From Acidobacteriota bacterium (GTDB lineage Bacteria > Acidobacteriota > Blastocatellia > Pyrinomonadales > Pyrinomonadaceae), in contig JADJOS010000004.1 in the NCBI GenBank assembly GCA_016713675.1, positions 496,001 to 560,000 of the forward strand: a stretch of DNA of 64,000 bases, read 5' to 3'. The translations under genes were made by a program, and so were the position numbers. The first letter of the stretch is position 1. Each line of letters starts with the position of its first letter. Of this stretch, positions 1 through 7,801 are shown piece by piece. The notes under the pieces were generated by a model. That model searched no databases. It worked only from the letters and a program-made list of their open reading frames with translations, and was not told the origin of the DNA.

Positions 1-783
1 CGATGACAGTAGGATCACCTCCGCGGCAAGCGTCTTGTCTGTTCCGGTGATCTTGCCCATCGCATTCCACGTGAACGTCGCCGGTGCACCTGCTGTGAGC
101 GCGGTCATCTCGATCTGAGAACCGTCCGCGACCGTCGAAAGTGCCGCCGCTGAATCCTTTGACAGGGCGAGCAGATTTGGTCCCCGGCGTGAAATATTCA
201 CTTTACGGCCGGCGACCGAACTCCAATTCGCACGGATCTCCGAAGTCTCCGCCATCAAAATAGCACCGGCGCCGTCCTGCTGCAGCTTTCCGATCATCGC
301 CTGGTCAAATTTGTCGTCGGGACCGAGCATCAACAGAACGATCGAGCCCTTTGTTGCCGCTGTTCCGGGCCTTAACTTTTGCAGCGGGCCGGAGATCTGC
401 TTCGAGTTCATCGCGAAAACGATCACATCGGTGCCAAACACCGGTGGTTTCGCGAACGCATTGACAAACTTTACATCGGTTACCGCTTCGCGGCCAGGAA
501 CCGTGACGGTTTGAACGAATGTCTGCTTCCCGTCAGGCCCTATCTCGCCGGCAGGTTCAAGGCCGAACTGCATGAACTGCGTCCCAATGTACTCGGCCGC
601 TATCCGCTCGAATATCGTGCCGCTTCCGCGTCCCTGCAGGGCGTCGCCTGCGAGAAACTGCATTTGCGCTCTTACGTCGCGTTCGTTCACGGCCGCCGAA
701 GAGGCCTTTTGACCGAAGCCGAATGACGACGCGGCGAACAGAATAATAACTAGTTGTAGATGTCGAAATACTTGTCTTCTCAT
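1..783 (-). CDS. M28-family metallopeptidase, N-terminal part (cut by window edge)
   Basis: I translated the minus strand from the ATG at 783; it stays open for 261 codons and runs off the window at base 1, so the C-terminus is missing. Residues 1-24 form a signal peptide with a hydrophobic core (VIILFAASSF). Residues 41-56 read MQFLAGDALQGRGSGT, the typical entry motif of secreted M28 aminopeptidases. After it comes a region resembling a PA-type lid domain. The zinc-binding H/D/E/D/H residues should lie beyond the edge, so catalytic competence cannot be judged. The family removes N-terminal residues from peptides outside the cytoplasm. No strong Shine-Dalgarno precedes the ATG. Confidence 0.72.
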   Translation of the reverse strand, partial: MRRQVFRHLQLVIILFAASSFGFGQKASSAAVNERDVRAQMQFLAGDALQGRGSGTIFERIAAEYIGTQFMQFGLEPAGEIGPDGKQTFVQTVTVPGREAVTDVKFVNAFAKPPVFGTDVIVFAMNSKQISGPLQKLRPGTAATKGSIVLLMLGPDDKFDQAMIGKLQQDGAGAILMAETSEIRANWSSVAGRKVNISRRGPNLLALSKDSAAALSTVADGSQIEMTALTAGAPATFTWNAMGKITGTDKTLAAEVILLSS

Positions 784-837
784 GTTAATAGCCGAATCTT
801 GATTACGAACCAATCACAATAAAGTTTCGGAAAGCAC

Positions 838-1299
838 TTATCCGGCGAGCAATTGAATTCCGCGGATGTAAATTCGTTTATTGCGATAGCCATAAGTCAC
901 CTTTTTCAGATAAAGCTGATTGTGCAGGATTCCGCCATCGCGAAAGAACGTACAAACGCCCTTTCGACAACCGACCAGCGGCCAGGCGACTTTATTCGGC
1001 AGGCCGTCGAACTCCTGTTTTTTGATCCAGCGTCCCATGGCGGCAAATGAACCGAAGCTGTAATACTCAAATTCCGGATCGCCGATAGAATTCTCGATCG
1101 TCAATTTGACCTTTCCCCTGAGCAGATCTTTGACATCAAGCTTTCGCAATTGCCCCCGCTCAAATGCCTTTGCGATCTCTGCACCGGTCTTCTTCGCCTG
1201 TTTGTCCTGCGTTTGTGCCTGAGCCGCACCACACAACATGATGATCGAAGCGACCATTACCGCACCGATCACCGTTAGTTTCAAAATTAGATTTTTCAT
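838..1299 (-). CDS. hypothetical secreted protein
   Basis: A 153-residue protein with a clear Sec signal peptide (residues 1-29, cleavage after AQA). The mature part is small and basic and contains two cysteines (GCRKGVC), which may form a disulfide. I recognise no family. The start is supported by AAAGGT five bases before the ATG. It lies between the M28 and DUF885 genes on the same strand but has its own leader, which contains a terminator-like hairpin on the opposite strand (1321-1364). Confidence 0.6.
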   Translation of the reverse strand: MKNLILKLTVIGAVMVASIIMLCGAAQAQTQDKQAKKTGAEIAKAFERGQLRKLDVKDLLRGKVKLTIENSIGDPEFEYYSFGSFAAMGRWIKKQEFDGLPNKVAWPLVGCRKGVCTFFRDGGILHNQLYLKKVTYGYRNKRIYIRGIQLLAG

Positions 1300-1320
1300 G
1301 ATTTACCTTTTGTGGACCTC

Positions 1321-1364
1321 GGCCCCACTTCGTGTTTTGGTCAAATTTCGGGGCCTTTTTTTTT
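1321..1364 (+). terminator. orphan plus-strand intrinsic terminator
   Basis: GGCCCC (1321-1326) pairs with GGGGCC (1350-1355) and is followed by nine T residues on the plus strand. No plus-strand gene lies upstream; the region is antisense to the 838-1299 gene. On the minus strand the A-tract precedes the hairpin, so it is not a good terminator for the DUF885 gene ending at 1363. Confidence 0.5.
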
Positions 1365-3111
1365 AGTTGAGCTTGTAATAACGCCAATTCGGCGTGAAAT
1401 CGAGAGTCAGTTTCTGCTTGGTCAGAATGGCACGGACCATCTCGACCGGTATTGGACCTTCCTTGAGGATCGCATCGTGAAAATCACGGTCGGTCATCTT
1501 TTTTGTATCGACCAGATCTCGATGCAGCTGATGGAACTGCAGCCCGCCCATCATATACGCCATTTGATAAAGCGGCCCGTAGTCGCCTGAGAATGAGCGC
1601 CTTACTTCTGCCAAAGCGTTGTCACGTTCGTGGCCCACCTTGTTTACCAACAGATCGACGCACTGCTCGGGCGTCCAATTGCCAAGGTGGAAATTCAAAC
1701 TAAAAATGATCCTTGCCGCGCGGTGAGAACGCCAGAACAACGCGCCGATCTTATCCTCCGGCGTTTTGTTAAATCCGCGGTCCCACAGCAGGAACTCCCA
1801 ATAAAGCGCCCAACCCTCAGTATTGAAAGGCGTCCGAAAATCGCCGCGATACTCGCGATATCGCCGTGACATATAGCCTTGTAGATGATGGCCCGGAATT
1901 AGCTCGTGATGCGTCACGGCACGGGCAAAATGCGGGTTGTTGCCGCGCATCGACATCAGTTTTTGTTCGTGGGTCATGCCGTCGGTCGGATAGCTGACAA
2001 GGATCGTCTCGCCGCCGAGAAAGAAAGGAGCGACGAGCTGCCGCTCGGGCGTCATCATTTCCATTCGCCAGCCGTCGCGTGCGATCTTTGGCACTGTCAC
2101 CAGATCGTTCTTTTCGACGTATTCGATAGCCTCGTAGGCAAGTTTTTTGATCAGCTCGGGTTGCTTGCCCGGCTCGACGTATTTCTGCTTGACGGCCTCG
2201 ATGGCCTTCATATAATCGTCGCCGTAGCCCATCTCACGTGACGCCTTTTTAAACTCGGCGATGCACCAATCAAATTCCTTATTCGCGATCTGAACCAGTT
2301 CCTCGGGCGTGTATGGGATCATCTCGAACTTCAACTCATCGATCAGAGCTTCTCGCCCGATCGGATCGCCGATGATCGTTACCTTGTCGTCAGGCTTGAT
2401 GCCGACCAGCTTTTCAGCGATGAAGTTTTGATACTTGCCGAGCGATTCGTCCGCTGCTTTGAACGGGGATTCGCACCACCACGTGAATGTCGGATCGTAC
2501 GCGTTATAGAATGTGTACCAACGCCGCAGCGTACTCCGCAGTTCGCCGACGGTGCGTGCGGCTCGGTTCGCGACCGTGCGTGGTGTTCGGCCGCTCGTGT
2601 CCGCTTGCGCACTTTTCAGCGTAGCGTCGATCGTCTTGGCAAGTTCGTTCAACAACGCTGCGGACTTCGCCGGATCGGCAAACTCCAGCTTGCGTCGTGT
2701 GTCTTCGAGATCGCTGATCGTCTTGGCAAAAGGTATCAGTCCCGCCGTTTCGGCAAGCTGTCGGTCCACGCGCAAAAGCTCCTTTCGCTCATGTTCAAGT
2801 AAGTTCTTAAATAGCAGGTAATCTATTTGTTCGCTGTGATTTAGCATATCAAAGCTGAGGCCGTTTAATAGCTGAAATTGATCGTCGTACAGCTGTTTGA
2901 AGCGAGTTGATCTATTACTTGAGGTTGGTGCTGAATAGTACCGATTGAGTATCCCGCGGTCCTCATCAAATTTCTCGATAACACCCCGTAATTGCGATGG
3001 CGAATCATTATACGCCGACAACGTATCGTTCGTAGCCTGCGCAGCAACAGACTGAAGCAAGATCGAGAACACGACGAATAAATAAATGACCTGACGCAAT
3101 GGTGATCTCAT
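1363..3111 (-). CDS. DUF885 family secreted putative metallopeptidase
   Basis: A 582-residue protein with a signal peptide (LFVVFSILLQSVAAQA, about residues 10-25) and the DUF885 fold over the rest. The diagnostic zinc-type motif HHELIPGHHLQ lies near residue 400, followed by NTEGWALYWE about 25 residues later, which supplies the second glutamate. Length and motif order match full DUF885 proteins, which are predicted zinc peptidases with few characterised members. The export signal suggests a role in extracellular protein or peptide degradation, alongside the neighbouring M28 and C1 peptidase genes on the same strand. The ATG at 3111 lacks an obvious Shine-Dalgarno. Confidence 0.85.
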   Translation of the reverse strand: MRSPLRQVIYLFVVFSILLQSVAAQATNDTLSAYNDSPSQLRGVIEKFDEDRGILNRYYSAPTSSNRSTRFKQLYDDQFQLLNGLSFDMLNHSEQIDYLLFKNLLEHERKELLRVDRQLAETAGLIPFAKTISDLEDTRRKLEFADPAKSAALLNELAKTIDATLKSAQADTSGRTPRTVANRAARTVGELRSTLRRWYTFYNAYDPTFTWWCESPFKAADESLGKYQNFIAEKLVGIKPDDKVTIIGDPIGREALIDELKFEMIPYTPEELVQIANKEFDWCIAEFKKASREMGYGDDYMKAIEAVKQKYVEPGKQPELIKKLAYEAIEYVEKNDLVTVPKIARDGWRMEMMTPERQLVAPFFLGGETILVSYPTDGMTHEQKLMSMRGNNPHFARAVTHHELIPGHHLQGYMSRRYREYRGDFRTPFNTEGWALYWEFLLWDRGFNKTPEDKIGALFWRSHRAARIIFSLNFHLGNWTPEQCVDLLVNKVGHERDNALAEVRRSFSGDYGPLYQMAYMMGGLQFHQLHRDLVDTKKMTDRDFHDAILKEGPIPVEMVRAILTKQKLTLDFTPNWRYYKLN

Positions 3112-3188
3112 ATATTTCTAAATGACCTAGATTAGTAGAATTCTAAACCAACCGGCTGAAAAAACGTAAAGATAAATCCTATTAAGAT

Positions 3189-3223
3189 AAAGAGGCCGAA
3201 CCTGACACGGGTCCTGCCTCTTT
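3189..3223 (-). terminator. terminator downstream of the C1 peptidase
   Basis: AAAGAGGC (3189-3196) pairs with GCCTCTTT (3216-3223), and an inner GGACC/GGTTC pairing lengthens the stem. It lies just past the stop of the 3251-4501 gene and also insulates the DUF885 gene downstream. The tail on the minus strand is only partly T-rich. Confidence 0.5.
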
Positions 3224-3250
3224 GGAGCTAACGACGATCGATCCAACCTA

Positions 3251-4501
3251 TTATGGTTTGAGGATCGGTCTTTTGATCTCGTTTGGTTTTGGTTTGATCA
3301 ACGGCTCGATCTTTCGGATCGGCGTATTGATCTGGGGTTTGTACCATTCCTTTTTCGCGGCCATGACCCATGCGGCGTAATCGCCGATGCTGTCTGCTTT
3401 GTATTTGATCCAGGCGTAGCCTCTTTCCGTACCGAAACCGGCCTTCTCACCCCATCCGGTTCCCCACGAGTTCTTGATCAGCCACGCACCTTTTGAATCG
3501 TCCCAACCAACAAGCAGGACGATATGATTGGCGGCATAAACGGTCTGGCCTTCATACGGGCCCATCAGCGAACCGTCGGACTGGACGGTCAAGCCATCTA
3601 CGACGGCACCGGGAGCCCGCCATTCCTCGAAGACACCTCCGGTATAGGCCTGAAAATCATCCGTCACCCAGAGCCCTACGGCGATCGGCCCATATTGGAC
3701 AAGCGCGTTCTTGAGTTCCGCGACCGTTGGCATACGCATCGCGGTTGTTCCGGGAATCGCTTCGTCTGTCACATTTCCCCAAGCGGCAACCTGAAAATTC
3801 GAAGCGTAGCCGGGTGCGAGGCCGCAATTTGGATTGGTTGCAGCGATATACGGCGAATAATTTGACTCAAGCAGTGTTCCTTTCGGGATCATATAATCGA
3901 AAACACTTGTATGCCATCCGCCATCACAGCTGCCGACCTTGGCACAATCGAGTATTTCCTGTTCTGAAAGGTCCCACTTTTCGCCGTTACGCTTTTGATA
4001 GCTGGATTCGTACGCGGCAAGAGCTCCAAAATCCCAACAGCTGCCGCAACCTCCCTGATTCTGCACGCGCGTGACTATGCCGAACTTGCGCCAGTCAAAT
4101 ACCGTGAGGTACGGCGACGCAGAGAGAATGAAATCGTGTGCCCGCACCCCCGCACGCTTTTCGTAATCGAGCCGGAGCACCTCATCGGCGTTCAGCATCT
4201 GCTTTGCTCTGGTGTTTTGTTGAATGACGAGAGAACGTAGATTTTTCGGGATCTTTAATCCGGTGAGCTGCTTTATCGGAAGATCGAGAGCCGTGGTGTA
4301 ACCGATCGTGTAATTGAGTTTCCGCTGTTGGATCTTAGTCCGAAGATCGGTGAGTTTCTGTTTGACCTGCGGCGGGGCGCTTAATTCACGTTTTGCATAA
4401 TCAATCTCCTGAGCGGTGATCGTGCCCGAAACGGCCAGAACGAGCAATAAAAGAAATGAAAATAGATCTAAGCGACTTAGAAATTTGTTCTTGACGCACA
4501 T
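3251..4501 (-). CDS. papain-like (C1) cysteine peptidase, secreted
   Basis: A 416-residue protein: signal peptide at residues 1-30 (LFSFLLLLVLAVSGTITAQ), a propeptide-like helical region of about 100 residues, then the C1 domain. Catalytic Cys is in GGCGSCWDFGA (near 152), His in NHIVLLVGW (near 326) and Asn in IKNSWGTGWG (near 343). The oxyanion-helper Gln is in QNQGGCG. All are canonical, so activity is expected. The C-terminus is a Pro/Lys/Ile-rich tail of about 30 residues. AGGAGG eight bases upstream fixes the ATG at 4501. It probably acts outside the cytoplasm on proteins, made as a zymogen. Confidence 0.9.
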   Translation of the reverse strand: MCVKNKFLSRLDLFSFLLLLVLAVSGTITAQEIDYAKRELSAPPQVKQKLTDLRTKIQQRKLNYTIGYTTALDLPIKQLTGLKIPKNLRSLVIQQNTRAKQMLNADEVLRLDYEKRAGVRAHDFILSASPYLTVFDWRKFGIVTRVQNQGGCGSCWDFGALAAYESSYQKRNGEKWDLSEQEILDCAKVGSCDGGWHTSVFDYMIPKGTLLESNYSPYIAATNPNCGLAPGYASNFQVAAWGNVTDEAIPGTTAMRMPTVAELKNALVQYGPIAVGLWVTDDFQAYTGGVFEEWRAPGAVVDGLTVQSDGSLMGPYEGQTVYAANHIVLLVGWDDSKGAWLIKNSWGTGWGEKAGFGTERGYAWIKYKADSIGDYAAWVMAAKKEWYKPQINTPIRKIEPLIKPKPNEIKRPILKP

Positions 4502-4573
4502 GACTACCTCCTGTGGAAAGTGCGGAGAAATGCGCCGTTTAGTAAAGATCCTTAATTATCAAATTTGCCGGAA

Positions 4574-4795
4574 TTATCGTGAGATCCGTTTCAATAGACT
4601 CACACCGTCTGCTATCGTCAGACCAAAATTCTCCGCAACTGTCTGACCTATGTCGAAGGTTGATTGACGTATGCCGTTATCCGCCTCCGATAGCGCCATC
4701 TTACCATAAACCGGCACCGTAGCGTACTCATGGATTTCGTCGGAGCCGCCGGGGGCCTTGTCGTTTCGGTGGTTGGTGGTCAACGCATAAGACAA
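4574..4795 (-). pseudogene. remnant of a phosphopentomutase C-terminus
   Basis: A 73-codon open stretch (TTG start only) aligns with the last roughly 65 residues of the intact phosphopentomutase at 5217-6392. Shared blocks include VYGK, RQS, DIGQT, AENFG and DGVS. The metal-binding TADHGND is degraded to TTNHRND and the GSDHTREY histidine is lost, so it cannot be active. It lies downstream of the real gene on the same strand, with a dispersed repeat between them. The divergence at protein and DNA level indicates an old partial duplication rather than a recent event. Confidence 0.7.
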
Positions 4796-4990
4796 GTGCA
4801 GACACCGCGATAGGCACGCGATCTTTACGTATTCGCTTGCGGTACAATCTACGGCCTTAGGAGAATCGGATTTGTTGCATAGATAATGTTATTTACTATG
4901 TGTGCATTCCATGATAAGATCGAAGAAGGTCCGAATACGGCAAGCCGTGGATATTTGATAATTTTGTATTAACGCAACTATCGTGACCCT

Positions 4991-5127
4991 GCTGTAAGAC
5001 AATTTCTTACGTTTTTTTTGAAAACAGCGGGACAGAGGCAAAAAACGAACATAACCACTGTAAATACATATAGTTGCCTGTCCCGCTCGCATGCGGGACA
5101 AGTGCGGGACAGATTGGGACAGAATTG
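4991..5127 (+). repeat. dispersed palindromic repeat, copy A
   Basis: About 137 bp that match, in inverse orientation, bases 40591-40732. Order in this copy: TGTAAGACA, a T8 tract, GCGGGACAGAGGCA, a diverged spacer, then the palindrome TGTCCCGC-N6-GCGGGACA (centre near 5090), then two further GGGACA units about 10-11 bp apart. The rest of the 421-bp stretch between the deoB remnant and deoB (4796-5216) is AT-rich and shows no convincing gene. Open frames through it differ between the two copies, so it is not a coding repeat. It may be a REP-like element spread by a Y1 transposase, but no transposase is present here. Confidence 0.75.
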
Positions 5128-5216
5128 AGGACGAATCCTGCCAACTCTAGGCAGGGCAACGAGTTAGCCGATTTGAGCAGAAATGCGTGTCCCGAATGGC
5201 CATCACGGGGCGGCGG

Positions 5217-6392
5217 TCAGATCTCGGTCAAGAAACTAACACCGTCTTCGATCTCGACGCCGAAGTTTTCGGCGATCGTTTGGCCGATGTCGGAGAGCGA
5301 TTGACGCGTGCCGAGGGCGACGTTTTGTTTTGCACCTTTGCCGTAGACGAGCAGCGGGACGTATTCGCGGGTGTGGTCCGAGCCGGGATAGCTCGGGTCG
5401 TTGCCGTGGTCGGCGGTCATTATGAGCAGGTCGTCGTCGTTCATCGCGTCAAAGATCTCGGGCAGGCGGGCATCAAAATGCTCAAACGCCTTTGCATAGC
5501 CCTCGGTATCGCGTCGATGGCCGTAGAGCATATCAAACTCGACGAGATTGCTGAAAATTATGCCGTGCGAATCGGCGTTTAACGCCTCGATGGTGACGTC
5601 AATGATCTGATCGTTGTTCTTAGCGGTCAGGTCCTCGGTCACGCCCATGTTGTCGTAGATCGACGCGATCTTGCCAATGCAGACGACGTCAAGGCCGGCG
5701 TCCTTGAGCTTCGGCAGCAGATTGCCGCCCGGCGGCGGAACGGCGTAATCGTGACGATTCTCAGTACGTTTGAAACTTTCGGCGGTCGCACCCAAGAAAG
5801 GCCTCGCGATCACGCGGGCGACCTCGTCTTCGCCATGCAGCAGTTCGCGGGCGATCTCGCACATTTCATACAGACGATCTACGTGAACGACCTCTTCGTG
5901 AGCCGCGATCTGAAAGACCGAATCGGCAGAAGTGTAGACGATCGGCTTGCCGGTGCGAATATGCTCTTCGCCTAGATCTTTGATAATTTCAGTTCCGCTC
6001 GCGGGGATATTGCCGAGTACGCCCGGCACGTTCGCCTGACGGACAAATTCATCAATGATCCGCGGCGGGAAGCCATCGGGAAACTTCGGAAAACCTTGTT
6101 TCAGGATGATCCCGGCCATTTCCCAATGTCCGGTCGTCGTGTCTTTGCCGTCCGATTTGAGCGTGCATTTGCCGAACGCACCGGTTGGCGATTCGACAGG
6201 AGCGAGGCCTCTAAGCGGAGTGATATTGCCGAGGCCGAGCCGCTGAAGGTTAGGTATGTTGACGGTTCGTGATTCGAGAATATGCCCTAGCGTGTTCGAA
6301 CCGGCATCGCCCCAGTCGGCCGCGTCCGGCATTTCGCCGATACCGGCACTATCGAGGACCACTAAACAAACGCGATTGAATTTCGAAGTCAT
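5217..6392 (-). CDS. deoB: phosphopentomutase
   Basis: A 391-residue enzyme interconverting ribose 1-phosphate (or deoxyribose 1-phosphate) and the 5-phosphate, linking nucleoside breakdown to central carbon metabolism in the cytoplasm. All alkaline-phosphatase-superfamily metal ligands are visible: VLDSAGIGEMPD at the N-terminus, EFDMLYGH, TADHGND and GSDHTREY near the C-terminus. The phospho-acceptor threonine is in GKDTTTGHW (near residue 88). Length is normal for the family. It appears monocistronic. A decayed duplicate of its C-terminus lies downstream at 4574-4795. The ATG has no clear Shine-Dalgarno. Confidence 0.95.
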   Translation of the reverse strand: MTSKFNRVCLVVLDSAGIGEMPDAADWGDAGSNTLGHILESRTVNIPNLQRLGLGNITPLRGLAPVESPTGAFGKCTLKSDGKDTTTGHWEMAGIILKQGFPKFPDGFPPRIIDEFVRQANVPGVLGNIPASGTEIIKDLGEEHIRTGKPIVYTSADSVFQIAAHEEVVHVDRLYEMCEIARELLHGEDEVARVIARPFLGATAESFKRTENRHDYAVPPPGGNLLPKLKDAGLDVVCIGKIASIYDNMGVTEDLTAKNNDQIIDVTIEALNADSHGIIFSNLVEFDMLYGHRRDTEGYAKAFEHFDARLPEIFDAMNDDDLLIMTADHGNDPSYPGSDHTREYVPLLVYGKGAKQNVALGTRQSLSDIGQTIAENFGVEIEDGVSFLTEI

Positions 6393-6404
6393 AAGTAGAT
6401 TTTG

Positions 6405-6437
6405 CCACGAATGGCACGAATAACACGAATAACACGG
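6405..6437. repeat. short CACGAAT array with 9-bp period
   Basis: CACGAAT occurs three times, spaced by GG and AA dinucleotides, with a fourth partial unit (AACACGG), immediately upstream of the deoB start. It forms a 33-bp array in the spacer between deoB and the VWFA gene, with no coding role apparent. Confidence 0.55.
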
Positions 6438-6478
6438 CCTTTGGTATGTGCAATTTGTGTGATCTGCGGCCTAAGATC

Positions 6479-7603
6479 TTAATTTGACGGTGCGGTGTAG
6501 CCCTCGCGGGCACGAAGTTGGGTGCCGACGGGCAGGCCTTTGAGTTCGACCTTGATCTTGCGGTATGTGCCGTCGCGTTTGTCGTTCGAAGGATAATAGC
6601 CGAGTGTGTATTGCGTACCGATCGCCTCCGCAACGCTCTTGAATGCCGCTCTAGCTTCGTTCAGATCGGCAGCCGGGAATACTTTTCCGCCCGATGCCTT
6701 GGCAAGCTCGCTCATCTCGGCATCGGCGATCTCATAGAGCCGTTTGCTGACGGCAAGGCGCTCAAAATCGCCAAGGCCGCAGAACGTAGTAGCTTTTTCA
6801 GTGTTCTTTCCGGCCTTGATGCTCTTGTAATACCGGCGGATCTGAGCCGTCGAGAATCGCGTCGCAGATTGACAGTCGCCCAGTAGGCCTTCTTCAAAAA
6901 AGTCGCGGGTGTCGACCTTAATGAAAAAACAGATGATACCTCGCTTCTGAAGGGCATCTTTGATCTCGGCAAACTCGGCAAGGCTTGTGGAATCTACACC
7001 GTCCGTCAAAGCGACCAACGCCCGACGGCCGCGAAACTGTTCCTGCGGCTGGTCGCGGAACAGGCTTTCCGCCGCCGCCAGCATCGAATCATAGTAAGGA
7101 GTACCAAAGCTCATACGGACATTTTGGATCGCCGTTTTGAGCCTAACACGATCGTCGGTCAGGCCGTTCATCACCTGTGAGACCGCGATGGTCTGGCCGT
7201 CGCGCTGATCTGACTTGAAACCGACCAGGCCAACGCGATCGCCGGGCCGAAGCGAGTTGATAAAATATAATGCTGAGCTTTGGATCAACTGCAGATCGCC
7301 GCGGGTTGATCCCGAAGTGTCGAGCAGCAGGGCAACCTCAAACGGAGCTGAAGTAGCAGAGAAATCAACGACCTCCTGCTTTTTCCCGTCTTCGTAGACG
7401 ATGAAATTTGATGCTTTTACGCCGGCGAGCGGCGTCCCATTGGCCGAGTTGATCGCGACCGGAACATCAACCAGCTGCGTATCGACGCGGATGACATCAT
7501 CGCCGGCCTTCGTCACCTGTCCGCTCGCAAATTGAACATTTACGAGAAAACATGCCGCCGCAAAAAACAGAACGCATTTATATACCACCGAATGAGACCC
7601 CAC
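6479..7603 (-). CDS. VWFA-related secreted protein (acidobacterial type)
   Basis: 374 residues: signal peptide (about 1-28, ending ASGQ), a short beta domain (VDVPVAINSANG, FIVYEDGKKQEVVDF), then a von Willebrand A domain with a MIDAS start DTSGSTRGD and a late aspartate in ALTDGVD. The C-terminal block TLGYYPSNDKRDG is typical of the VWFA-related family expanded in Acidobacteria (TIGR03436-like). Function is unproven; ligand or surface adhesion is likely from the metal site. Unlike the paralogues at 46104 and 47446, its VWFA domain carries an insert with cysteines (GDCQ, TFCGLG). A GTG start at 7603 is given; another GTG at 7588, behind a GGGG, is equally plausible. Confidence 0.82.
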   Translation of the reverse strand: MGSHSVVYKCVLFFAAACFLVNVQFASGQVTKAGDDVIRVDTQLVDVPVAINSANGTPLAGVKASNFIVYEDGKKQEVVDFSATSAPFEVALLLDTSGSTRGDLQLIQSSALYFINSLRPGDRVGLVGFKSDQRDGQTIAVSQVMNGLTDDRVRLKTAIQNVRMSFGTPYYDSMLAAAESLFRDQPQEQFRGRRALVALTDGVDSTSLAEFAEIKDALQKRGIICFFIKVDTRDFFEEGLLGDCQSATRFSTAQIRRYYKSIKAGKNTEKATTFCGLGDFERLAVSKRLYEIADAEMSELAKASGGKVFPAADLNEARAAFKSVAEAIGTQYTLGYYPSNDKRDGTYRKIKVELKGLPVGTQLRAREGYTAPSN

Positions 7604-7801
7604 GATGCCTATGATTGTAACAAAGAATTGAGTTTCGACGCGATATCAAATGCCGCTTAAAGCTCGCAATATTGTGGATTTGTGCTATGATTTGGAAAAG
7701 TTACTTAGAAAGTAAATTCTGTTTTGGGCATAGGAAAGAATGCGATCACCAACTTTCGCGATCCTGTGCCGACTATAGTCCGATTAATTGAGGTGTAATA
7801 G

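Noticed and set aside
4889..5101. Minus-strand ORF of 70 codons through repeat copy A
   Set aside because: Composition is atypical and the frame is not conserved with copy B.
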